Below, in pieces: positions 9,385 through 22,200 of a stretch of DNA of 64,000 nt (position 1 is its first letter; every line of letters begins with the position of its first letter). The notes beneath the pieces were generated by a model, which was not told the DNA's origin, made no database searches, and was given only the letters and a program-made list of their open reading frames with translations. This stretch comes from Isoetes taiwanensis (lineage: Eukaryota > Streptophyta > Lycopodiopsida > Isoetales > Isoetaceae). The stretch lies in assembly GCA_021234155.1 (NCBI GenBank), contig JAJEKV010000001.1, positions 18,061,382 to 18,125,381 on the forward strand, read 5' to 3'. The translations under genes and the position numbers were made by a program.

Positions 9385-12300
9385 GGTCAAAGAACTAAAC
9401 TTTAGTTTTTGAGCAGGGCGCAACCTGTGAGACCTCCAAACTTTGAACCTCCATAACTTGAGCTACAGAGCTCCAAATCGCCTGAAATTTGTTGCAATAA
9501 GACCATTAGAAGCCTAGAATCCATTTATGACCTCAAATTAGCTAGAAATGTCAAACCCCAGCTCAAAATGACCAAATTTGCTCAAACCCTTAAATTGTTT
9601 TTCCAAACTGTGGTTTGTTTGTAAATAGAAGCATACCCCATTAGTACCTCGCAAGTATTGCCCTCGGCTCAAAGCTGATGCCTTACTCCTAGATAGAAGT
9701 GCCCAAGAACACCCCTTTGTTATAGTCATCTAGACCTCAGCATAGTAACCCAAGTCCAACTGTTGGTACATCACCTCTGCTCATGCCAAAGGCATAAACC
9801 TTGACCTAATTTTGTGTCCTTCTAATAGAGTTTGACTTATATAGCCGCCACATTGACACTCCCTATTGCCAGGATACCTAGAAAGGAGCTAGAGCCTAGA
9901 GTTGCCCAAGTCACTCCATGGGTAGAGATTGGACTCCCCCAAACCAACTTTGCTAGGATCTTAGAGTATGCCTCAAACATCATGGAGGTTTTGCAAAACA
10001 AACCTCAATTCATGCCATACCACACGTCCTAATGCCCATAGACTTGTAGATTATAGATATGTCTCCAGTAATGCTGCTCGAGCCATCTTGCTTGCTTATA
10101 GAGCCCAAAATCTTGTAGGAGAGCCCTTCAAGTAGACCCTTAGACTCTAGAATATCTGGCGTTGCTTTGAGTCTGAGGGCGAGCCACCAGAAGAGCTAGG
10201 GCAGCACTGGAAGACATCAAGGGCCTAGCCGATCTACAAACAGATAAGGAGAGGAGACCGAAAAGACAGACCCAAGAGAGGGATGCACAACGACAAATAC
10301 CTCAACCGACAAACGAGGAGAACAGGACACCATCGGCCTATCATCAATCTTCATCAAATGAGGATCTCGACGTCTTCACCAAATCCATGCACACGAGTTT
10401 CAAATGGAAGAACGTAAGGCAGCAAAATACAGGTGCAGGAAGACGTTAGACATCGATGCCGCGTTAGCATCACGAGCTAGAGCCAGAGGGCATAATCTTC
10501 CGTCGAGGAGAGAAGTCATGGCGACACGGAGAAGTGATAGAAACCGGAGGGAAGACAACCACGACCTTGCAGCCCGGCAGCTCAAATTTAATGTCATGCA
10601 ACGTCAACAAAAGGAGCAAACCAAGCTAGGCAACCACAAAGCACCTAAAGCTGACCCGGACGAAGCTTCCAGCTCTCTTGCACTAGGAGAACTTTCATCG
10701 GTTCCAATAAGTAGGAGACCATGAGGGGGAGGAGACGCATATCAGGGAACATCTCCGACTTGAAGGCCTATATCAGCATTAGGGGCAAGATCAAGGAGGA
10801 GAATATTCTCCTCGAACAAGAATTCGGACCCGAGAAACACCTAGAAACCAAAGGAAGGACGACTTTACCACGCCGGCCAAGGAGTCCGAGACTGAATGGA
10901 TAGGACCCAAGGGACGGAGGAGACAACCTAGCCAAGCAGGTACAAATCACGAAAGGCAACCGAAAGGAGCTATGATAGGTGCAATGGAGATGATCACACT
11001 CCCAGGCACAAGAGAGGCACCTTGGAATGGAGCAAAGCCCAAGCAACAGGAGCCGCACTCAGAAATTCAACCTGCGGAGGAATGACAATGCCTGCCTACC
11101 GACCACGATCTCGAGCTTCAAGAAATTCAAGAATGCCCGACCGCAACAGCCGGTGATCCTACTCAAGCGATCAACGCACCGCATAACGGCAACCTTGCAA
11201 CGGTATTAATAACCGCGATGTAGGGACATTGAGCGGTCACCGCATTCCTCACGGCGAATATACACATTAAGGAGGAGCATCTTTCTCAAGGGATCACATC
11301 GGCGAACACTCTTCGAAGCGGCCGGACGAGCTCGGATCAGACATGAAGCTCAACAATAGTAGCAACATCTCAAAGGGAATCCCGAGTCAACCGAGCGAAG
11401 AAGACGCAGCGGCAAAAGAAGAATCAAACGCGATAGGAGGGGAAACCCTAAAGGAGTATAAACATTTAAGTAGATCTTCGTAATTGTTTTGGAAAAGTGG
11501 ATGAATTAAAATCCCAATGTAAATGCGTATATATGTCTATTGTATATATCTCAAGCTCCCACAGATATAATGGGGAAACATGAGTTTACAGTCAGGTTTT
11601 ATGGATTTAGCGCGTAGATCAGGAAGCTCCTTCACTTCGACTACCAAATGAGGAAGCAAGGAAACACAACTATAGCCCAAGATCCAAATGGAAGAGCAAG
11701 TACGAGGGAGAAATGACCAGAGGCCAAGACACTTCCGGAAGTGCCCTCAAGTAGAAGACCGCTCGTTCACCCAATGTCAGAACAAAAGACAACACCGGTC
11801 ATGTCAAGATCATCGCGCACGAGGACATCGTCAGGACGCAACACTACCTCTTGTGACAGCAACAACACTTGACGAACTTATGACACGAGTGGCCTCAACA
11901 ATAGGAGGAACGCCCCGACAACAACGAGCCAACTAAGAAGGCAACATCTCGACAACCATAATTCCACCTTGTGGTAATATAGGGTGATGCGCTTATGACA
12001 CGGTATTAGATGGAGATGCACTTACGAAAGCCATCTGCGACGAGGAGATATGCCTTCAACAACTAGGTGATGGCTTTCGCCGTACTCCTACCAAGAATTA
12101 GAAGAGAAGAAGCCGATCATACCTCCGACATGTGGCACGTCAAACGCCCAAGGTAGAAGCATTCGACACCTTAACGACAAGGATAGCAACTGAAGCACCT
12201 TCGGCAAAAAGAGAGTTCAAGATAATAGCCAGGCTATTCAACGACAAGAGTATATCTAAGGCAGGTACTTCTTCAACTCAAGGGTCAAGCTACGCAGATA

Positions 12301-12481
12301 TAAGGATCCATCATCCCGACAACATAGCCAGCAGGGAGGAGAGCCATGATGCCTTACTTGCCAGAGAGACCGACATGCATAGAGGGACAAAGGTCAGGAA
12401 CTGAAAGCTGGAGAAGTGCTAGCAACCGACTTCTTCCACGAGCTCCCTAGAGGCAACAGGAGAATCAAAACTGACGAGCAC
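9385..12481. other. Unassigned sequence between the retroelement and the second long repeat
   Basis: No protein family is recognisable on either strand. The plus strand from about 10100 to 12400 is rich in Arg, Gln, Glu and Asn codons in broken short frames (for example 10404-10724), which would fit a decayed retroelement gag or spacer, but there is no zinc knuckle or other motif. Part of this stretch may belong to the long direct repeat, since copy 1 is cut by the window start. Confidence 0.4.
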
Positions 12482-15400
12482 AATCAAAACCACCGGAAGG
12501 TACCTCAAGAGAAGAAGATGGCATAGCACTGTGGAACGTGACAACGTCCAAGCCATGTGATCGAGGGGATCAAACAAGGAAGTTTGGAAGCTCGATAGGC
12601 GAGGCGAGCCGATGACTTGCACGCGGACTTGCATGCAACTTGGTGAACCCAAGGATGGACGATCCAAAGAACAACTGCAGAAGAGAACAACTCCAGAGGA
12701 GTATAGCCAAAGGAATCGCGCACAGCCTCAAGAGACGCCTTCAAATAGCTCCAAGTATCATGAAGGGGGGAACAATTACCGCCCGAGAACAGGATCAGGA
12801 AGCAGACTGAAATGTCGAAGCATCAACGACCAGCACGCCTTTAGTTAGAATGGGATGCAAAGTGCGTTGTGCCATAGCCGACAAACACCAGAGGGCCCAA
12901 ATATATCAACAAGTTAGCCAGAGTGGTGAGCTGACGACAAATAGGAGGATATATATCGTCAACACCATTGCAGGGAGGAACACTGATGACATTGCCAAGG
13001 AGTAGGTGTGCAACTCGAAGGGAGGCACAAGGGAGACCTAATAGCTCTAGTAGTAATTGTAATTATGTAAGCTATATGTTTTGCATGTATAGTTCCCTTG
13101 TTATTCCTTCCCTCCCATAGCGCAATGAGATCAAAGGAAGAGATGTCATGCAAGTTGCGAGGGGTGAAGCAATCAACATCGTCCAACACTCTCGGGCAAC
13201 ACGATAACGACAAGAGGACTCGACGTATGAGACATCGATGGAGTCAAGAAACAATATCGGATCAGAGTCGCCCTTTAGCTGCCAAGACAAAAGAGTTCGG
13301 GATGAAAGATCTTTTTCAATGGCGCCACCTTCAGGCTTTTGAAAAGCGGCATGGAAGATTTCAGGTGATCAACTACACCATCAAAGCCATCAGCAATGAG
13401 AGGCTTCTAACGAACAAAGTCAACCTCTACATCAAAGAGGATCCACCGTCAAGGAGACTGAAGCATCGAGCGACTCGGAAGAACGTTACCTTGCTACTTC
13501 AAGCAGGCAACGAGTGGATGAGCTTCTAGCAAGCTCAAGGATCTAAGGCCATGCGGTCTAGTAGGTTAAATGTAGGGATGGTAACATCCATATTGGGATT
13601 AGAAGGCATTGTTAGATATTCTCGCCGAAAGGATTGCCCCAATATTGAGCTAAGCGTCAAGGATTGGGAAGGAAACGCATAGGAGTGACTAAAATTATAC
13701 ACGATTTTTAACAGTCATCCAACGTATTGAAACCACTTGGTGAGATTGATCTCCTCGCTAAGAAGGAATCATTACTAGGATAATTGTTGACCATGTATAA
13801 ATCTAGCACCTCCAAAAGAATAATCCAACCGAAAGAAAAGAAGTAATCTAACAAGTCCGGCCAACTTGTTACGATGGCATCAATTCGATTGGTAGGAATA
13901 CTAAGAAAGGGGGAATCTCTAGAATATAAAAGAATAATACATGTAAGGTACATCTAAAATAAGAATTATAGTAATCAAATAGTCTTTTGAGACAAAAGGA
14001 ATTGTCATGATGACAAAACCTTGTGGTTTAGAATCATTCTAACTAAGTAGGTGACCCATAACTATATTGAAATAAATGATAACATAATATGTGCATCCAT
14101 CTTAGATGGTTATATATGTTAGCTAAGGCTAGTAAAGTAATGCGCTAAGTAAGAAGCGTATAACCTCTTAAGGGGAGAGAATAGATATGACGTTGTGTAC
14201 AACGTCATTGAAGGGGTGCAGGACCATTTTCTTTTCGAAGAAAGTGGGAGGGCTCAATTTTTTTGATTGAACGCACTTGCATCGAATTGACCGACCCGTA
14301 GAATAGAGTTCACTCCGGCAATGGCCGAAGCGAATAGAGCGTAAGATAGATAGATAGATGAACAGGAGGCCTTCAATGTGCGAGGACCGGCGTCAGAGCT
14401 AACTACACCAATGAAGTGGAGCAAAACTATGGGAGCAATGCAACGACCAAGTCATCTCCAAATTACTCGACGCCGGCTCAATGGGTGGATGCATTTGAGC
14501 CTTAGGTAAGGCGTGTGCATGCATTATAAGCTTTAATGTATCTTATAAATAAGTTACATATAGATCCTAATAATTGCATAGAAATTACTGTACGTATATG
14601 TATCATACCAAAATAAGTTAAATAACAACGATAATGGAGGTAGCATGTTAATTAATCCTTCGCAAGGATGAAATTCCTTCCAAGGATATACTTAAGTGCA
14701 TCTTAGGGATATACTTCCAAGGGTAATGCAGAACCCAAGGAAGAGAATAAGCACATCTAATCCTTGTGTATGGTAATTAAAAACCTTGTCCATGTAACAA
14801 TAGGTCTAAATCAGGGTTATTGTTTAAATAATCGCGATCTAAAAGTCGTTAAATATTGCAAAGCTTAGAGTAAATATAATTGTACTATCGGAAGTAATGT
14901 ATCCGATACTATGATAATGTTAATTCATAAATATTACCTTAGGGTAATTATGTAAATCACATGCATTAAAGGAGCCAGCAAAAATCGGCTCAAGCATGTC
15001 GATTTGGGTAGATTAATAGCTTGCTTAGTATAATCTACGCATGCAACCTATGAGGTAAGGGTTGCATGCGTTGTAACCGATGATGAGATTACTACGGTGA
15101 TCTCTAGGACGTGGTGTAATGTCAATGTAGGCATGACCGCGGTGTTTTTGGAAAGTCTATCGTCCCACGGAAGTAGAGCGACCTCAAGAGAAAGGAGGTC
15201 ATTGAGGAATGCATTGATAGGAAAAGCACCTCGATAGGGAGGAATCGGCCTTCACGCCCCCATATACGGGAAGGACCTATCCTCCACATTTGGGCAACTA
15301 AAGGTGTAGGCATGAGTGGCATATAGGCTACCTGTCTCCACGACCATAATGGAAGATTCACCCTCTTCCTATGCCGGGAGATTAGCCATGCATCCATGTA

Positions 15401-15513
15401 GATAGGTGGGGTGGTCACCATATAACCAAAATTTTATTAATAATTAAAATGGTACCAACGTAGTGTCGACCTGCAGCCAATAGAGCTCCGGGAGGGCAAG
15501 GAGGTCGAGCTAC

Positions 15514-16050
15514 GAAGACTTGCAACATAAATTTTGTTATAATGTGTTGCAAGGGATGAAGAGTACCTTAGAAGTGTAAATTTTGTATGAAATTGATAAA
15601 CTTTGATAAACTTAAATGTTGTATTAAGTAAGGTTAATAATTACCTTGCGGGGATTAAGTTATGAAGTGATAAGTTAATTGGATAATGAAATAGTACAGT
15701 AATGTCTTAAACATTACCTTAGAGTAATTCTAATAATTAAGATAGTAAGTATGTAATTATAGATATTGTAAAATTAATGCAGGATTTTAAGGTGCGAAGA
15801 CTTGCAACACAAATTTTTGTTGGAATGTGTTGCAAGGAATGAAGAGTACCTCAAATAATAATTGTATATGAAAATGTTAAATTGTGATAAACTAAATGTT
15901 GTGATAACGGAGACTAATAAGTACCTTGTTTTAATAGAAGTTACGATTTGACAAGTTATTTGATAATGTAATGGCGTAATAATGATTTAAAAATATTACC
16001 TTAAGGTAATCTTAATAAATGTGTAAGTATTATAGTAGTATATCGTATGC
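15514..16050. repeat. Two tandem AT-rich units of about 280 bp (copy 2)
   Basis: Counterpart of 3039-3580 inside the second long direct repeat; the units start at 15514 and 15796. It has the same CTTGCAACA/TGTGTTGCAAG hairpins and ATTACCTTAAGGTAAT palindrome. Confidence 0.75.
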
Positions 16051-16688
16051 ATCAGGTTGATTGCAGGCTAGGAAGATTCCAAGGTGGGGAGACCCACGAT
16101 GCTGCGGACAGCATCATTTCAAGGTGGGGAGAATGTGGCCAAAGATGCGATACCGGTCTCAAGACGATATCGTGATCTTTGCACCATCACGCGTACACGC
16201 CGTCCAATCGATGTGTACGCCGACGTGTACCCAAGCAAGGTCGCCCTAGGGGACAACTTGCAATGGTGCGCACACTTAGCAATGCGCGCACTTTTAGACC
16301 TTTAACCCATTAAAGGTAGACCAAGGGTCATGGAAACCCTAAACCTAACTGATAGCCTACATAAGGCACCAAACCCTAACTTTCCCTTTTCGCCCACAGA
16401 CCTTCCGAGCTCCGATTCGCGCGCCTGAGTTGATGTGCCACCCTTCGAGGTGGATATATGATGTTATGTTACTGACGTGTATGTTTACGCTTCCGCAGCT
16501 AGGTAGGCCCTGAGGAAGACGGGGTAAAATGACCCCTTCACTCTTCCCACTGTGGACTCTGGGCGGTCACAGTGATATGTGGAGGGCCCTGTATCAGTGT
16601 GGAGCTGGTGCGGGGGATGAACTCCTGTTTGTATACGGTGCGGGCATCGTATATGAGTAGGGGACGTCACAGGCATGACGTAAAAATA

Positions 16689-16689
<1 letters not shown>

Positions 16690-16740
<51 letters not shown>

Positions 16741-16741
16741 A
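16690..16741. repeat. ATCT tetranucleotide microsatellite
   Basis: About thirteen ATCT units; expanded relative to its partner at 4220-4258. Confidence 0.95.
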
Positions 16742-18357
16742 AATATAATTTTTGGTTCATATACATTGCTTTTAAAAATGATTTATCATTACTGAGAAGT
16801 GATGATGAGATACTTATTCCATCTGCAATCAAGGACAGCCTTCTGCAAGTGCTAACATAAGCCTTTGGGGCTGTCATTTAAAAAAGGTGTGCATGTGTGA
16901 TACAAAAGCCCAAATTCTTTAGAGGCAACTAACTAATGCAGCAGTATTCACTTCATTACATGCGACCCTCGAGGTAAGAACATTGTTGTCCCTTTCTAGA
17001 CAAAAGTTTTATGTAGCAGACCATTTTGAATGCCTATTGCAATTTTTTGTACCCAAAAATATCATCTTAGATCATTAATTTCTAGATTCCTGAAGCTATA
17101 GTCTGTCCTGGAGAAAAATATGGCTCAAGATTATGTTGCAGATGCATTTTATGGGCTGGGTTATACATGCTTTCAAGTTGTAGAGCATCTTTGGAGCCGC
17201 CTTAAAATTTTGGGAGCGTACTTTGATTCTCCTGCCAATTCATTAACATGCATATAGAGCCATGCGGGTTGTTTATTTGAGATTGTCCATATCTAACATA
17301 GATAAAATAGAAAGGGTACACTGGAGCATGTTGAACCAATCACTGGAGGCATTGGATCTCTCAAGACTCGAGCTGGGTCTAAGCTTTGGAATATCAGGGC
17401 ACATCTGCAACCATGCATATGTTAGAAATGCACATCTTCACACGCAGGCTGCACTTGGAGGCCAGGCCCAAGCTTTAGAAGCGTGAGCGCCCTGACTATT
17501 TTTTTTTTTTTCTGCATGGATTATTTTTCATCTTCGATATTCACCCAAGTCTTCAAGGCTTGGGTCTAGAAGCGGCGAACAGTCTGCAACTGCACATCTT
17601 CTTTTTGCATGGACGATTTTTCATCTTGGATGTTCACCAAGTCTTCCAGATTTTTCCTAATAAACATTCATTTAGAATATAGACACACATATATGTATTT
17701 TAGCTTTAGCTCTTCTGCAAAATCAGTGAACATAATAAATTTGTGAAGATTACAATCCTGCAACCACTTTGAGGATGTGGACTATTGTATCTGCTTTTTT
17801 TTAATGAACATACCTTTGGGTATGTGATCATGATCATATACTACCAGTTCATGGCTTATCTCAGGTTATTTCTTTCTCAGGTAATTTCATCTTTGCCGTC
17901 TTTACCTTCTTTGTCTATAAACCAAGTGCATTGTTCTGTCATTTTTTGGAGTTGTTCCTTGCCATCACTTGAAAGATCATTCCAATGCTAAGCCCTTAAC
18001 TAGCATCTAGCATAGTTGTGTTCTTTGCAAATCATGCATTAACTGGCTGTATACAAATGCAAATGTGAAACACTTTATCATGTGAGAGTAAAATACTTAA
18101 ACCATGTGAAGATGAATGGCTTTATCTAAAAATTGTAGAGTGTCTTGGGAATTGTTTGATTCTCTTTTGGGGGTTTGAAATGATTCATCCGCCATTATTT
18201 CTTTATGGTGAAGACTTTTCCCTCTTATTTGGGAGCGTGCAAATTCTAGCTGCGTATCCTTCTATGTCTGGATGAAGTGAAGAAGTGTGAGCATAATAGA
18301 TATGACGTAGTATTTCTTGAGGGCCATCCATAAGACACTAGGGTCTCTTCCAAAACC

Positions 18358-18548
18358 TGGCACGAGGGCCATCCATCCTTGGCACGAGGGCCAAAAACTA
18401 CACTCTCTAACAGCACCGGCACGAGGGCCATAAGTCACAACCAAGTCCACTGGCACGAGGGTCTCCTAACACAAGCACGAGGGCCAACCAAAAACTAGCA
18501 TGAAGGTGAAGCTCCCACTGGTACATATCAACAAAACTGGCACGAGGC
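18358..18548. repeat. Scattered GCACGAGGGCC motif cluster (copy 2)
   Basis: Counterpart of 5881-6078 near the right edge of the second long repeat. Here the cores read GGCACGAGGGCC more uniformly than in copy 1. Confidence 0.7.
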
Positions 18549-18770
18549 CACACTCCTCAAATAGTACAATAGCAAGTGGCACTTCCCACCCACAAGGAGT
18601 CAAAAGAGTCAAGCAAGGATATCAAACAAAGAGGAAGTGGCATGGAAACAGGAAGCTACAAGGCTCAACTAAGAAAACCAAGAGATCATCATTATGCAAG
18701 AGGGTGGGAGGGTGGGTGGGGCACCGGAGACCAAGCAACAACTGCGGAGATGAAGATGTGAGCTAGTAGT

Positions 18771-18796
18771 TAAATAAATAAATAAATAAATAAATA
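18771..18796. repeat. AAAT microsatellite
   Basis: About six AAAT units directly beyond the right edge of the second long direct repeat, between it and the CPSF100 3' flank. Confidence 0.9.
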
Positions 18797-19047
18797 TACA
18801 AGAATGTACACAGATACCCCAACTAAAAATTATGAGGATGACTTCACTTTTTCACACAGCAGCATAACAAATCTCTGCTCAGATAGAATTTTATTCTTGA
18901 AGATGACCGTAGATCCCATATGAAGTACCGGATGAAAGCACCCCATACACATAAAGTGACATCAGCAATGAAACGGGGCTGGGAGTGTACTGCTGGAACA
19001 GGGTTACTCCTATTAAGGATTCTCAGCATGAACATCCTGCAACGGAT

Positions 19048-19181
19048 CTCTCACACCAAACGGAAGGCCCCCAGCTTTCTCTGTCTTTTCTGTTGATCCT
19101 CCACTTGTACCCCAATCACTCACACCAAATGGGAGGCCCCCTCTTTCTGTGTCTTTTCTGTTGATTCTCCACTTGTACCCC
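19048..19181. repeat. Tandem duplication of about 67 bp downstream of CPSF100
   Basis: Two units (about 19048-19113 and 19117-19181) share CTCACACCAAA-GG-AGGCCCCC, TCTTTTCTGTTGAT-CTCC and ACTTGTACCCC. They lie just past the CPSF100 stop codon (19279) on the 3' side of the gene, so they may fall in its 3' UTR or terminator region. About 10% of positions differ. The rest of 18797-19278 shows nothing recognisable. Confidence 0.75.
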
Positions 19182-19278
19182 TTGTCCCTTCCTCAGCATA
19201 GTCACAGCAGAGATCTCAAACATCAAATAACATCTAACAATAGAGATTCTTTCCTTTCTCCTCTAGGATAAGAACAGC

Positions 19279-22200
19279 TCATAGAACATAATACTGAGAA
19301 TATAGAAGCTCCCGAATGGTATAATAATCATCAGATAGTGGTCCTTCTATCACAAGCTGTTGACTCCCACTCTGTAAGTTTTAGGTCATAAACTCTTAGC
19401 ACATGCGACCTTAAATGCTTATAAAATAGCACTGATATACCTTTCTTACAGCAATGTTGTCCCCACAACGCAGCACACCACCAGTGAACTCAGCCTGCAA
19501 AATTATGCAAAATAAGTCATACTATTATAACTATTGGAACACACCGTAGAACAAGGATCAACAATCGGATCGTTTGAAATGATATGATGCATTACCTGAA
19601 TACCCTTTGCCGCAAGAAGCTGTTTAAAATCTGCAAGCCTCAAATCCCCTACAAAAACAGCCTTATGGGGAGGCGGAACTCCAGATATTGGAAGGAGTGG
19701 CAGCATATCCTCTTCTTGACTCCCAACCTCACCATCAACCCAAGCCAATTCATAATCTCCAAGCTGAGCATGTTTTGAAGTACCTTAGCTGAGGCAATGT
19801 AGAGCACAATTATACTAAAAACCCTTCGTAATTAGTACCTTTTTGAAGAGTACTGTGCTCATGAGCCGTTCGGATAAACGTACCTAAAAGTATCCAATAA
19901 GTAAATTACTCCTTATAAGGTATCAAAATATCATCCTACATGTAAGACAGATAAATTGAAATTTGCTACTAGCCAAAAGTAAGAAAATTGCAAAAACCTT
20001 GTATGCACTCAAGTCAGATGTAGCATCCACGGACTCGCCAATTCTAGGTGCATATACGAAAGTGCATACGTTTTTCAAACAATGCTGCCTCAAATGCTCT
20101 GTTGACTCTGCTGATCCATGTACCAAAACCTGGATATTGAAAAACCAAATTTTGATATATAACAGATATATGGTGTTCACACTGAATGCCAACAGTCGCA
20201 ATGCGTACAAGTTTGAGAGGTGCAACATGTGCCAAGATTGACTTGATGGATCTTCCATCCGAGCGCCCCTCAAAGTCCATATACTGGAGACTACATCTTA
20301 CTTGCACCTGATCCACATTCCACAGATTCGAAACAATGCTATCAACTCGAAACCAAAAGCTACAAAAGCTAAACCAGAAGCATTAAACTTACAGTCAAAT
20401 CATTTATAACAACTTTTGATGGTGTGTCCGCCATTGTATCTCCACTTTGCAATGATTTTTCACCTGCCTCTCCATGTCCTGAAGCCTGTCAGGTGTTGCC
20501 CATTAGAACACTAAGGTATGGCCCTTGAATAGCGAGAACAACTGGGTGTAACTCCTTGCCCACAAGTACCAGAAAGTCATAAGCATGCAGCTGGAAAATA
20601 GGAAAATATGCACTAAGATCCACAGCCTGTTTCATGACTGTTCACGTCCTAAAAGAAGACATGTCTGGGTGCCAATATTGCTATTGGGAGCTAAATGCAC
20701 TTATCAGATTATCCTCCTGCAGGTCTAAATATTATGTCAGCCATGAAAGGTGCATGCTTTGAAGAATAGACTTGCCAGAGCCCCGAGTGAAGAATCGATT
20801 TGTCAAAGAATGTCAAAGAAAGCAAAATATAAATACTACTTACCGCCTGTAAAAGCATGTGCTCTGTCTCATTCTCCTTCATGACAAAATCGTCCGGGTT
20901 TATAACCTCGCCATATTCATCCCATTCATTGTTATTTTCATACAAAGGGAACATAGGCTCAACTGTATCTTCTGAAGGGACGAAGCCATCAATCAGAACA
21001 TTTCGGTGTAGAGGAGCAACAACAGGGACACCAGATCCTGTACAGAAAGAAAAGAAGTAAAAATATTATCTAATAGGAAGATATACAAGGTGAAACTACA
21101 TGATCCTTATTTCATATGCAAAGGCTTAGCCGATAGTGTCATTGCGGCATTTCCCACAATACAAACATATCATACAACTCCAATTACTGCAACCATTTCC
21201 TTTGAATACAAACTCCAATTACTCAAAGTAGCACCATTAGACAAAGAAGATCATCTTATATTTTTTGTCATTTTAGATATCTTTTCAAACATTTCATATA
21301 ATGTTTAACTGGTTGCCACTTAAGTCCGGAGTTTTTTCTTTACAACAACAATTTTACATATAATGGCACTGAACATTTTTGGTGCATTTGGTGGACACAG
21401 AAAACGAACTTGAAGAGGAGGAAAGCTCTTCAGTATGGACTCTGTTCATTTTACAAAAATTTCCTAGCATTTTTCACAAAGGCTGTGATAATTGTCATTT
21501 GATGAGCTTCTTGTTGAACTGGACGTTTATGATGGAGCCCTTGCTTGGCATGAGAACGGAAGACCTTCGTTATTCGGCCCCCCTCGTCGGAAAACAGGCC
21601 AAAAAACAGAAAAACTGCAAAAAGCAGCAAAAAAAGGCCAAAAACATCGCCGGAAATCACTTTAACCATTGTAAAACAGGGAGAAAAAACAGTTCCGATA
21701 GAATTCCGTTTTTTTTTTTGGGGCAGGGGATATAACGAAGTCTACTCATGAAAACAACGAATTAAAGATTGGCACTAGTGGTGGCTAGTGATCAAGTTGG
21801 CTGATTCCAATGCCAATTTACTGGAGAAGCTGTCCTGAAAATTTACAGCCAGGTTTGTCTTATGTACTGGATAACTAATGTAAGAAATTAACAGGATAAG
21901 CTTGCAAGAGTTGCTGATGTAATTGCCCTCAAAAAGTTTTCAAATCTAACAGCAAGCTTGCAAGAGTTGGTGACATAATCTTTAAAAACGATTCAAACTC
22001 TAACACTCTACCATGATAGTTTTGAGTAAGCAATATATCAAGCAATAAGCACAAACCTTCCGGAACAGATTGTGAACCACCAGACTCGGCAAGAACTGTC
22101 TCAGATGTGCTCACATCCCCGGCTGCAGCAGCTACAACATCAGTTGCCTCCTCAGCAGCAAAGCTTGCTTTCCGAGCCTCCTCTTCCTCCTCTTCCTTGA

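Larger units (their letters stand above)
12482..18760. repeat. Long direct repeat, copy 2
   Basis: Second copy of the 1-6288 block in the same orientation. The right edge is sharp: after GAAGATGTG the sequence changes to an AAAT microsatellite and then the 3' flank of CPSF100. The left edge cannot be fixed because copy 1 is cut by the window start. The true repeat may therefore start left of 12482 and include part of 9400-12481. Confidence 0.9.

Noticed and set aside
10404-10903. Gag gene of the recombinase retroelement
   Set aside because: It is on the opposite strand to RT, RNase H and recombinase, and shows no zinc knuckle or gag pattern.
1-12481. Calling the 6.28-kb repeats ordinary LTRs of one retrotransposon
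   Set aside because: No primer-binding site or polypurine tract is seen at the inner edges, the interior RT belongs to a group without LTRs, and the length is extreme.
18844-19035. 63-codon minus-strand frame as the last exon of CPSF100
   Set aside because: The conserved C-terminus (QQLVIEGPL...QYYVL) and stop are found at 19371-19279; this frame has no similarity.
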